From Isochrysis galbana (taxonomy: Eukaryota > Haptophyta > Isochrysidales > Isochrysidaceae), in assembly GCA_018136815.1 (NCBI GenBank), contig CM030934.1:838979-902978 (forward strand): DNA of 64,000 nt, read 5' to 3'. The notes below the pieces were generated by a model. The model did not search any database. It saw nothing but the letters and a program-made list of their open reading frames with translations, and had not been told where the DNA came from. Shown here piece by piece: positions 31,969-42,015 of the stretch; the stretch's first letter is position 1; the number at the start of each line of letters is the position of its first letter. A program made the translations under genes and the position numbers.

Positions 31969-32612
31969 GCACGCAGATGTCGTTGAGTGAAGAGACGCGA
32001 GCGGGGAATGGCCACTTACCGGCACGAAGTGACTGAGTGCAAGACCAGGGATCTCAATCTGTGTGCATGGGCGACGGGGCAAAGTATTGGTTGGGCAGGC
32101 GTATGGTGGGGTTCAACGTGGATTTGGCGTGATCGGGGCACGAGCTTTTCGTTACTGTCATCCCTGCTGGCATGCCTCGCTGCCTTATCAATGAGAGGGC
32201 ATGGCCTGTGTCCCACATGTGGACATGGGAAGTGGCGCAAGGCGCTGCTACAGGAGGAAGACGAGAACAGACCACTAGGGGCCGGTGCACCCCGTCCAAC
32301 CCGGCCCCCGGAACCTGGGCCCCTAAGTAGTAGCACGAGGGGAGTCGCCGCAAGGCGGGAAGTGAGGGAGAGAAAGGGAAATGGGCATGGCTACAGTAGT
32401 TAACCCCACGGCCACGCGCGAGGCGAGAATACTAAAAGGTTTTTTTTACCACAGAATTCGAAGGACAAGCTGCCCGTTGGAATTGTTCACATGTCGTGTG
32501 GTGTCGCGTACCTCGATCGCGCAGCAAAAGCATAAGGTAGAATGGGGTCGCGCCTTCCATTCGCCTCCATGTGACAATCTACTCTGCGTATTCTGGCTCG
32601 CATAAGCACAGC
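31969..32612. other. Gap downstream of the gypsy remnant, no gene
   Basis: A stretch of about 640 bp of moderate GC with short frames only. It includes a CACATGTGGACATGGG-like dyad near 32213. It ends in the 3' flank of the minus-strand Rpn7 gene, where TTTTTTT occurs near 32440. Confidence 0.35.
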
Positions 32613-34015
32613 TCAGATGTTGATGACTCGGCTCAATTTTTGGAGCCGGTTGAGGAGCAGGTCCCCTTGCTTGATAGTCGCCTGGTATTGGGCGGACTGA
32701 TGGTCTGCACGTGTAGAGGAGACGACAAGATTGACCTTGTCAATCTTACAGCTGAGGCGCTCGGTGGCGATGAAGCCTGCAAGCTCCTTGTCCAAAAAGT
32801 CAGCGCTGACACCGAAGGACGACGCCATGCCACTAACGGAAACGGAGCGGTAGCTCTCGAGGAACTGTGTATATGCAAGAACCCGCATCTCGCGCCAATA
32901 ATAGCGTGCATGCGCATGCATGTACCGATCGCCACACAGGGTATCGATAATCCCCACAAGAGCGACCATGAGCCTGCGGTACTGGCAATCGTAGAGGCCG
33001 TTTACAAGGTCAGCGAGGTGGGGGATGTCGTCGATGACTTGCAGGATTTCTGGCGCCTCTATCACTTTGGCCTTGAGCTCCTTGCGGGGCAAGGCGAGGA
33101 TGGCGGTAGTCACGGTATAGAGCACGAACGTGTTGTACGAAATGAGCTCGGTCGCCGTGAAAGTAGCTACGGAATCGAGCAGCAGAGCAGCCGCCTTTTT
33201 GAAGCTGCGAATGGAGATGAGGAACACAGCCTCGTAGACCTTGAGCCGGTTCCGCCGTTCCCAGTCCCCCCCCTCCTCCAGGAGGGCCTTGGCCGCATCA
33301 ATTGTGGCTGTGGTGAGTTTCTTGTCGTCGAAAAAGAGGCACAGCCGAAGCTTCGAGAGCAGTAGATCGAGCTTCGGCCCGAGTCCGACCGTCTTTGCGT
33401 ACGTCTCCTCGAAGGCCTCCAACGCCTTCTCCTTCTCACCGATGCGCATCAGCATCTCTGCGCGAGCCAGCATTGCTGCGCACACCTCTGACTCGCATTC
33501 GCTCTCTTCGGCCGTCTTGATGGCCTCAGTAAGCGTAGCGAGCTCGGAAGCATTAGCTGCCTCCATCGCCGCGAGCTGCGCCTCGTCGACGCTCCACCCA
33601 AGCATCTTGCAGGTGGCCTTGTAGAAGGGCGCCATCTCTGCGCAAACGCAAAGCGGCTGTGCATGAGCGATCGGCCCAATCGCGGCTGGGCAGCTGAGTG
33701 GAGAGGCGGCGAATGAGTGGGACCAGACTATTCAGAGGGCTGAGCGCCTGGGCCACGCGCACGCGAGAGAGAGGAGAAGGGAAGAGCATGGCAGTGAGTC
33801 ATGAGAAGGAAAGAGGGGGGGAGGGAAGGCAAGGGAAGGGGAGAGAGAAGGTCGGGTTACTCACCCTTCTCTTTGATGTGTGCGAGTAGCTGCTGCTCGA
33901 GCGCGTGCTTGTCGACGAGGCTGGAGCATCCGATCGAGAAGCGCAGCTGCGCGATGTCCATGTACTCGCTGCTGAGCGGCGCCTTCTCGGCGGCATGGGC
34001 GGCGCTCGGAGCCAT
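32613..34015 (-). CDS. RPN7/PSMD6: 26S proteasome regulatory subunit Rpn7 (PSMD6)
   Basis: A structural subunit of the proteasome lid, acting with Rpn3/5/6/9/12 in a PCI-protein horseshoe. Two exons are proposed on the minus strand: 34015-33865 and 33637-32613. The 227-bp GT-AG intron joins HIKEK to EMAPFYKATC in phase, giving 391 residues, close to the human length. Family signatures are EEGGDWERRNRLKVYE, FKKAAALLLDSVATFTATELISY and HARYYWREMRVLAYTQFLESYRSVS. The C-terminal PCI winged helix runs MASSFGVSADFLDKELAGFIA..LSCKIDKVN and ends GDLLLNRLQKLSRVIN. Upstream on the coding strand (about 34030-34070) is a C homopolymer tract. Nothing looks broken. Confidence 0.96.
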
Positions 34016-34219
34016 CGCCACCGCGGTGCGCAGTAGGGGGGGAAGGGGGGGGGGGGGGGGGGAGGGGGTAGAGGGGAAGAAGAAATAGGCTGGTACATAG
34101 AGTTGAAAAGTGTATTCATATTCTTCTATTCATGGAAGTTCACTTACTCGTGGCGGTGGTGTGTAGCTCTAAGGGAGGAATGGAGGGCGCCAGACGGCGG
34201 CAGTGGCAGAGAGCCGGCC

Positions 34220-34600
34220 CCCTAACGGTATCTTGCCCGCCAGCCAGGGACAGGGAAAGGGAAAGGTCGCGTTTGACGGATCGAGCATGACCACTGGTTC
34301 ACTGGCTCGATATGCGAGGAGACGGACGGGGAACGATCGGCGGGAGGCGCGGCGGAAATGGCAGGGAGTGGTGGAATGGGAATGGTGTTGTATTCAGGCC
34401 TTCTGGCTTCTGGCATGACGAATATTTCGCTGCATGAGTACGAGCCTTCTTCGTAATATACCGTCTTCTATGTTCGTTGTGGTCGCGCGAGGCGTGCAGA
34501 TTCGGATTCTCCCTGGGCTCAAGTCTTGGTTCGCCGATTTTCGTCTCGAAATTCGAGGATCTGAGTTTTATTTTTACCGTTACGGTAATTGTCCACGCGT
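34220..34600 (-). mobile_element. LTR fragment related to 16700-16860 and 15873-15955
   Basis: The reverse complement of 34222-34416 contains LPAISAAPPADRSPSVSSHIEPV in the same frame as the leader ORF at 16672. Positions 34494-34590 are the inverse of about 15873-15955. It is a diverged LTR/leader remnant with no coding region attached. Confidence 0.55.
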
Positions 34601-36140
34601 TTAAGGTAAGAAATGCAGGTAACAGAACTGGGCCCCTCGCGCTCAGACCCCCTCACAACCCCCTCTGCAGCCCCCCCCCCCCCTCTATTCCCTGCGTTTC
34701 CCCTCTCTATTCCCTGCGTTTCCCGGGCCAAGCTGGGAAAGATACGTGAATGTGAGGGAAAGTTGGGTCAGTGTTGTGATTTCACCCCCTCTGCAGTCCC
34801 CCCCCCCTCTTCTCCATTCCCTGCGCGTGTATTACCTATTACCTTTTCTCGGGTCAGATCGCGTCGTTTTTTTTTCGTTCTTTTCTCGTCGTTCTCTTCG
34901 TTCTCTTACGGGCTTACGGGCGTGTGGTGCCTACGGGCGCCATGGCCCCCCTCTGGGAGGACCCTCGGGTCCCCCCAGAGGGCCAGCAGGGCCAGCTTAG
35001 GGGGCAGTGGAGGCTGGGGCTGAGCCCCAGGCCTCCCCTGGCCTCCCCTGCCTCTCCCACGCTGGCCTCGCTGGCCTTGGGTGCCCTCCTTCCTGGCGGC
35101 TCGGTTGGTCTGTGGCTCAGTGGTGGGGGGGTGGGTCAGTACGATGGGGGACTGGTGCAGGCGAATGCGTGAGGCGCGCGGCGCGCGCTGAGCGAGAGTC
35201 TAGGCAGAAATGAGAAATGATGTCAGCTCAACCCCTGCCAGCAGGCAGGGGCTGAGGTTGAATGTGCAGGCCCACCCATGGGGTGTCTGCGATGGAGAGA
35301 GGGGGGGAACGCGGCCCCCATGACCCTATCAGTTTTACTGATAGTTGGGGCATAGAAATAGAAATAGAAACGTAGACGACTTCTAAAACAAAGGATCGAT
35401 CCCGGATGCGACACCCCCTTGCTAGAATTCGAGCGTCCGCGCGAGGGAGACAACGAGAGGGAAAGCTAAAAACAAAATAAGGTGTGTGGGCGGAGCCAAA
35501 CGGAAGAAAGCGAGAAGGAGCGAGAAACGACGAGAAACAACGAGTATCTACGAGAAAGGGAAAGGAGACAGCATTTGAGCTTTGTTTGAGCACACCCGTC
35601 CGGACGAGAAGGTGTAGAATCGGCGGTCGGCCCTCGCGACTCGTTCCCAAAGAGGAAACGAGCTTCGCTCCGACACCCTGGCCCCTCCTGCCTCTCTCTC
35701 GCTGTCTCTCGCGCTCCTGAAGGTCGACTGGAGCTGGCTGGGGGCTCCTGATCAGGGGGGCCAGGGGGAGGGGGAGGGGGCTTGGTCAGAGCGCGACAAG
35801 CAGGCCAGCGCGGGCAAGGGCGTGCGGTGCCTAGCTCTCCGGGAGAGTCTAGGTGAGTCCCCCCTGCATGCCAAGAGGCAACGCAGGGGGTGGATGGTTC
35901 TCGCCCCCCATGAGGGGGTTCGAGAGAGTGGGGGGGCGCGAGGCCCCCCCCATGGCGACCAATCATAAGATTAGTGTGATGATTACTACCTAATCATTTC
36001 CACATAGTAGTATTTGATAATTGATCAAGATAGAAGTATCGAAAATGAACCGCAAGCGTCCGCCTCTCCTCAATCACCCTCGTTCTTCAACCGAACGTGA
36101 GCTGCGAAGAAGCACAGCGACAACCCCACCACGGCGGCCC
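34601..36140. mobile_element. Two SINE-like copies in a gene-free stretch
   Basis: 34670-34830 has a partly duplicated C-run/CTCTATTCCCTGCGTTTCCC block. About 34930-35345 is a GC-rich SINE-like copy ending in the hairpin CTATCAG-TTTTA-CTGATAG. About 35385-35440 has the dyad core plus GACACCCCCTTGCTAG, as in the LTRs. About 35640-35975 is another SINE-like copy with the CCCCCCATGG block and a terminal AATCA..TGATT hairpin. The rest up to 36140 is the 3' flank of TRAPPC13. No gene is supported. Confidence 0.6.
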
Positions 36141-37836
36141 TCATTCGCCGACCACTAATATCGGGGACAAAGGGTTCAATTCGATCTCTTCACCAGTACC
36201 CGAGTCCACTAGCTTCATGCCTGAAGGCGGATGGACACCGGCTTGAAGAGCGACCAAGGTAATCGAGAATGCTAGCACACCGTTTGGTTTAATGGGGCCG
36301 AGTTCGCGCGTTGAGGTGCCCGTCAGGACAATGGGAAGAGACAGCGCCGAAGGTGCAGCGCGGAGGCTGAGATGGCGTTCCTACGTGAGAGTTTTGCACG
36401 GAATGAGCAGTGGAGGGGGGCAGGGCTCAATAGTAGGGCTCAACACCAGGTGCATTTCCCGGCAAGCCGGCATTGCAAGCCGGACTAGACCGGATGGCCT
36501 ATCTCCTCTCCTCTTCTAGACAAGAAGAACATCCAACTATTTCATTCGAAATTACCTGTGATGTTGTGTTCATCACGGAACACGTCACGGTAAAAGGCGT
36601 CTCGATGGGCACAGCCGCCGGCGAGGAGAGGACAGAGACGGCCAGAGGACGTATGGGGGGGAGTCGCCGAGGAAGCGTGCTGTAAGAGGTATTTGGCAGC
36701 CAGAGAACGCAGGGAGATCAACAAAATGAAGCCTTAACAGACGAGGCGATGCCATCAATGCTAGTTGACGAGCTGATGGAAAGACGGACGGCAACTCACC
36801 TGCTTTGCAGATGGCCCGGTTCACCCATTGCCCCCTTCCACCGCACCTCCATTTTGCCCAGCCCATGAGGGAGCTTGGAACCTATAGCTGCACGCTCGCG
36901 AGGCGTGAGCCGATACATATGTTGCTGAATGTCACCCGGTTTCAAGTATGCGAGGGTACCAAAGGTAGGCAAGCCAATAGCGCACGCGTGAGGGCTGGGC
37001 GGACCGTCTCCTCCTGATGTCATCGACGCACCCACGTTCTTTGCGTGAGGCATCACTCCTATTCCCACATCACTGCCAGCAATAGGTGGCACCTCGATTG
37101 CAGCTGCACCAAAGCAAGTCAGGGGTGATACATCGAAGGCGGCAATCGGCAAGAAATCGACGGACTCCAAGAAGAGGACTCGCGACGTATCGTTTTGCAA
37201 TTGAGTCTCGACGATAATTTCATCAGTGCAGTCAAGCATGCGCGTCGTCGATTTCATGGAAAGCGGATTGTGCACCTGAGCCACGGGAGAGAATATACCA
37301 GTCGATGAGAAATACCTCCAAAACGTACCGATGGCAGCAGTGCAACGTACCTCGAACTTGAAAAACTTCCTGTACTTACGCTCGCCCTCCGGGTCAAAGA
37401 AGGTCACTGAGCAGATCAGAAAATGGACCCCAACATCTTTTATTTTGTAGTGGATGACCTTCTCGAGCGTGCGTTCTGGCTGCAACGTGATCAGCTCCGG
37501 CCCACTGCCATCTGCTTTCAGAGCAGCAGGGTCTACAAGTGTCTCTCGCTGCACCTGCGTCTGAACTTCCACCTTGAGCGCGATCTGTGTGAGCTCTGTC
37601 GCCGAGACATTGGCGAGTGAGATGAGGCAGCCGAACATCTCTCCGAGGAAGATGTCGCCCAACGACGGCGGAGGCATCGTGAGCCAGCTAGAGAGCACCA
37701 CAGAAGGCGCTGCGCCCACGCTCGGCAGCCCGACCGAATTGCTCGGCAGCGGTAGCGGCTGCTGCTGCACGAAAGAGGGCCTGCATAGGCGCATCACTTT
37801 AATGGACATCAAACCCTCCTCTTGCGTCGATGCCAT
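36141..37836 (-). CDS. TRAPPC13: Trafficking protein particle complex subunit 13 (TRAPPC13)
   Basis: A component of metazoan/plant-type TRAPP complexes that act on Rab GTPases in vesicle and autophagy traffic. The proposed exons are 37836-36800, 36679-36556 and 36380-36141, giving 441 residues if a 75-nt internal intron (37350-37276) is removed, or 466 if kept. Evidence: FLGEMFGCLISLANVS near the start; HFLICSVTFFDPEGERKYRKFFKFEV followed, after the 75-nt segment, by HNPLSMKSTT. Then DEIIVETQLQNDTSRVLFLESVDF, FGTLAYLKPGDIQQHMYRL and MEVRWKGAMGEPGHLQ. Exon 2 gives VPIETPFTVTCSVMNTTSQ. Exon 3 gives LTGTSTRELGPIKPNG..FSITLVALQAGVHPPSGMKLVD, the family's C-terminal fold. Splice phases agree throughout. 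The ATG at 37836 is preferred to the one at 37881 because the upstream 15 residues are low complexity. Confidence 0.93.
37276..37350 (-). other. In-frame, stop-free 75-nt intron (exitron-like) in TRAPPC13
   Basis: On the coding strand the segment begins GTACGTTGC and ends GTGGCTCAG, is a multiple of three, and has no stop codon. Removing it joins KFFKFEV directly to HNPLSMK, as family members have (strand following strand), whereas the 25 encoded residues have no counterpart there. It can therefore be either spliced or retained without a frameshift. Confidence 0.7.
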
Positions 37837-38297
37837 GATGCGCAGAACGAGAGAGAGAGGAGAGAGGGAAGCAGAGGGCAAGCAGCGCGCTCTCCCGCAG
37901 CGCCACCGAGGAAAGAGGAGAGGGAGAGGGGGCAGGGAAGCGGGAGGGGGGGTTGATTATATTCGAACTAGCTAAAGTACCCCTCGTTGCCAAAATTCTG
38001 ACATTGGTAAAGTCTGGCGTTCCGCTCTCTTCGCCGCCCCTCCGGGACTCTCAGCCCCCCTCCCCCTGGCGAGGGGGAGAGATCGCCCTCCCGTCCCCTC
38101 CGCTCCGCTTCATCTCGACACGTTGTGCAAACCCCGCGATATTGGATAAATCGTGCTGTTTAAGGGAATGCCGCGAGCTTGTCGCCCGAACGCGATTCCA
38201 GCGGAGAGCCCTCGTGTATACTGTATTGATATTGAGTTATATCGTATATATATTGAAAAGACAAAGGGCAGAGTTTCCCGCCTTTATCCGTCAAGAC
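37837..38297. other. Gap between TRAPPC13 and the transposase fragment
   Basis: Next to TRAPPC13 the coding strand is pyrimidine-rich (plus strand GAGAGAGAGGAGAG and GGGAGGGGGGG, about 37848-37953). The rest, to 38297, includes AT-rich TATATCGTATATATATTG near 38235. No gene. It may hold the lost left end of the DNA transposon. Confidence 0.4.
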
Positions 38298-39336
38298 ATG
38301 TCGGAAGCTCCGCCCTTGGAGGCAGCTCAAGTGGCGACCACACCCGACCACACAGCCACAGACACGTACGCACCACCAAGCAAGAAGGAGCAAGCATCGC
38401 GGGAGGCCGCCATATCCGTGCTCACGGCTCACGGGACGATTCTGCTCGGTAAGGCAGGCCCTGCAGCAGTCAAAGCTCTCCGAGGCGAGCGAGTACTGCA
38501 CGTACAAAATTTTGAAAGAGCTGAAGGCCGACCCCGCTGCGCGCGCACTCATCGATATGGACAAGCGTGAGAAGCAGCAGCAGGCCGCCGCAGCCGTCGC
38601 AGCGTCGCTCACGGCCGCTCTGATCGAAAACGAGGAGGCAGTGACCTACGTATCGCTGCAAGAAGCGTGGAAGTCAATTATTGAAGCAGGCAGTGCTGGA
38701 AGCATGCCGTCAAGTGCCGCGTGCGACGCCCTTCGCGCGCAGCTCAACAGGCACGCGATTCCCGACAAGGAGCGCCGCGCGATGGCCTTCACATTCCAGC
38801 TTCGTGCGTGGCAAGGGTGCGTGGAGCGGGCAAAGGGCCAGAAGCGCGTACGTGGAATGGATGAGATCTTGGAGTCGGCGAAGCGCATCTGCGGCGAGAA
38901 GCTCGCATTCTCGCGCAACTCAATCAAAGCGGCGCTGAAGAACAAGCGCGACGTGCCTGCAACGATGGGGCGGCCGGTCAGCTACCCGCCAGACCTCGAG
39001 GAGGAGGTGATGCTGTTCATCAAAAACTTGCGGCGATGCAAAGTCCCGGTCTATCGCGAGACCGTGCTTGACTACGGGAAGCGGCTGCTCACCGGCCACG
39101 TCGCCGCCGCCGAGTTCTTCAAGTACCAGGACGGCAAGGCCGTTTGTGACGCTACGGGTCGACCTGCGTGGGACGAGACAAAGTGGCTTCACTGGTACTA
39201 TCGGCACGTCCTCAAAGACCACGGGTGCCGCACCGGAAACCAACGACTACTAGATTCGAATAGGGCAGTGTGGGACAAGCAAGGCAATTACAGGCAGCAC
39301 TACGACAATGTGGGCGCCGCCGTCATCGAGACCGGC
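38298..39336 (+). pseudogene. Transposase fragment (CENP-B/pogo-like), frameshifted and cut by an LTR
   Basis: An open frame starts at the ATG at 38298. Near 38470 continuity passes to another frame (SEASEYCTYKILKELKADPAARAL), implying a frameshift. It then reads for about 280 residues: a helical N-terminal region, an HTH-like GRPVSYPPDLEEEVMLFIKNLRRCKVPVYRETVLDY, and a WYYRHVLKDHG..NQRLLDSNRAVWDKQGNYRQHYDNV stretch typical of the segment before the first catalytic Asp of DDE transposases. The sequence stops exactly where the LTR begins (39337), so the catalytic core is missing. The continuation is not at the other end of the retroelement. Confidence 0.65.
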
Positions 39337-42000
39337 TGACGAATTGTGATGGCCCATAGGGCCTGAGGGCAATGAGGAAGGAGGCATGCCGGCGGCAGGC
39401 GCGGCGGAGGAGACGACTTCAGAGGGGCTGACGGGCTGAAGCCCGTCAGCAGAGGAAGGCGGGCAGGCGGGCTTGGGCGAGGGCGAGGACGGCGGCGAGA
39501 GCGACATCGAGCGAGTAGCGAGAGGCGAGGGTGAGTGAGAGGAGGGCTGTGATGGCAGGGGCTGGCGAGGCGAGGCGAGTTTGTTGGGTACGAGTGCTAC
39601 GAGAGCGAGAGCGACGAGAGCGAGAGCGACGACGGATGACGACTGACGACAGGACGACGGACAGAGACACCCAGGAAAACACCCCGACTCTCGCCCCACG
39701 ACTTTCTCGCTTAACTCGACTGAAATCAAACCCAAACACTCCGGCCAGACGACAACGGACGACGATCAGAAGGCGATCTGTCGGCGATCCCGTCTGGAAG
39801 GGGAATCGCACCATAACGGAAACGAGAGGACGACGGACAGAGACACCCAGGAAAACACCCCGACTCTCGCCCCACGACTTTCTCACTTAACTCGACTGAA
39901 ATCAAACCCAAACACTCCGGCCAGACGACAACGGACGACGATCAGAAGGCGATCTGTCGGCGATCCCGTCTGGAAGGGGAATCGCACCATAACGGAAACG
40001 AGGGGCAATCCTGCCGCACAGGATTCCAAAAGACTTACCGAATAAGACGAGAGAGATGCGGTGTGCCTAAGGGGGAGATGCGATGAGATTGCAAATTAAA
40101 CCTGATTGCAATCACTGCAGTAGATAGAGAAACGTGGAGAAGATAGCGAATTAAACCTATTTGCGAGGCGCCTAGGAGGGAGAAGGGTGGGGAAACTTCC
40201 TTCTCTTTCGAGAGAAAGAGAGAGAACGCTCCACAACCCAAGACCCTATGCGTCCAAGCGAAGCTTTTTGACCGAGAACGAGAACGAGAGAATTATAACG
40301 ATAAATGCCGAACGACTGTCGAGTCGAGCGGAGCCGGAGGGCTCTGAGCCACTCCGTCGCGAGCAGCACCGGCGGCTAGCGCGGCGCTTTGGCCCTCCTC
40401 CCCACCGGGAGTCGGGTGAATGAAATTCTGGACTGGGTCGGGCAACCCCATTTGGGTGTCTGGACGGGGAACGAACGGCGAACGAAGGGCTGTGGGGCGG
40501 CGAGGCGCTCCTAGCGGCCCTAGTGTGTTGGGTTTTAAGAGATTGTTAGACCTACAAAGAACTCTTCCCTCAGGGAGGGAGCCTAGGCTGCTTGAGTGCA
40601 GCGACGCAGCGAACAACGACGGACAACGGAGCTGAGAACAACAGGATACACCGACCCACGAACACACCGGAATCATTCACCCAAACCAAGCAAATTATCA
40701 AGCAACCGCGACCCCAAATCACCGATAACTCAAACACGTCGCGAGAGACGGAGAGAGAGAGCGAGAGAGAGAGAGACTCCGCAGCGACGGCCGGAGCGTG
40801 TCTCCGTTGTAACTTCCCACGTAGCGGAGAGTCCGAAGGGGAGCGTCCTGTCGCGCGACCACGGCGATCACTTTGGATACAGATCGCGACGAGATATCTT
40901 CACGACCGAATAAATCTTGCCGTTGAGCGTGAACCTTCTAGACGCTTCTAACGAACAACCCTGAGTAGCAACCAAGGGGAAGAAACACCAAAGGGGCCAA
41001 GGGCTTGCATGTAACTTGCATCAAGGGGAAAGATTCCCTCACCTAGGAAGCGAACCTACACCGATCTCCAAGGGGAGATGGCAAATTAAACCTCAAATCT
41101 CGAGCGGATAGAGCAACCGACTTGCTCGCCAAAACCTTGACCGAGAAGAAAGAAGCAAGGACCTACAAGCCAAGGGTAGCGGACCTAGGGAATGTGAGAG
41201 GAAATTTCCGAACGCCAACGCCAAACGCCAAACGCGGGGATTCAACGAAACCCTAACCAGGCCAAGCAGAACCTACGAAGAACAGGCCTGGACAACAACG
41301 AAAGTCAGCAAGTCCCAAGAAAGAACCGGAACCCAACAAGAAACAACAAGCCTTGCAAGAAGCTAAACAAGCCTTCACAAGGTAACCTGAGAGCCTGAGA
41401 CAAGCGCGCAGCGAGCAACAGGCGACCTGGCTCCTTTAGGTAAAGATTACCCGAAAGGAGGAAACCTGGAATCTAGACCTGACAAACAGGCTAGAAGGAA
41501 CGAAACGAGAACTCGAATTCTAGATTGCTAGGGACGAACCCTACCAACCTAGATGTACCTGAGCTTCACCGTGTGGCCGCACGGCGAAGGACCTGGAAAC
41601 AAGAGCCTGGAAATCGCATCATCTAGGATGAATGCGACACCCCCCGACTAAGATCGAGACGTCTCCCGATGTCGAGCGTGAACCTGGAAACAGAGACCTG
41701 GAACCTGGAACCTGAGCTGACCAGAGGTCAGAATCGGAACAAGAAGCAACGAAACATAGCGAGCGAAACGTGGAGACAAGAACACCCTTTGGATCCAAAG
41801 CGAGCACGAAATCGGCGGCTTAACGCGGCGGCCTCTTTCGTACGCACTGCCCCACCCACTTCTCCCTTTTACAGGAGCTTTGCTCGGGTGTTGCGCCGGG
41901 TGTAGAGCGCAGGCAGCACGCGTTCATCACCTCCATGATTCGCTCTTGAACTCGGAGCCCTAGCCGAGGCGTGGGGCTAGCCTAGGGGGACGGGTCCCTT
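39337..42000 (-). repeat. 3' LTR and adjacent UTR of element A
   Basis: Positions 39337 to about 40290 match 58806 to about 59610 of element B at high identity, including the outer end. Internally this copy has a 176-bp tandem duplication (about 39651-40004) that element B lacks. From 40330 to 41600 the two diverge; a dyad core near 41625-41640 and a CTTTTACAGGAGCTTTGC block near 41865 again have counterparts in B (59634-59654 and about 60290). The inner LTR boundary and the polypurine tract are not precisely placed. The outer end encodes the Ser/Pro leader (MSLSPPSSPSPKP, minus strand, from about 39508). Confidence 0.65.
39651..40004 (+). repeat. 176-bp tandem duplication inside the LTR
   Basis: GACGGACAGAGACACCCAGG begins near 39655 and again 176 bp later, and the whole unit, through CACCATAACGGAAACGA, is repeated almost perfectly. 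Element B has one copy (about 59110-59290). It is probably a recent duplication in this LTR lineage. Confidence 0.9.
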
Positions 42001-42015
42001 ACCCAAGACATGGGA

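Noticed and set aside
38430-38480. A tiny intron reconciling the two frames of the transposase fragment
   Set aside because: The only GT..AG pair that restores the frame encloses 18 nt, too short to splice; a frameshift in a decayed element is more likely.
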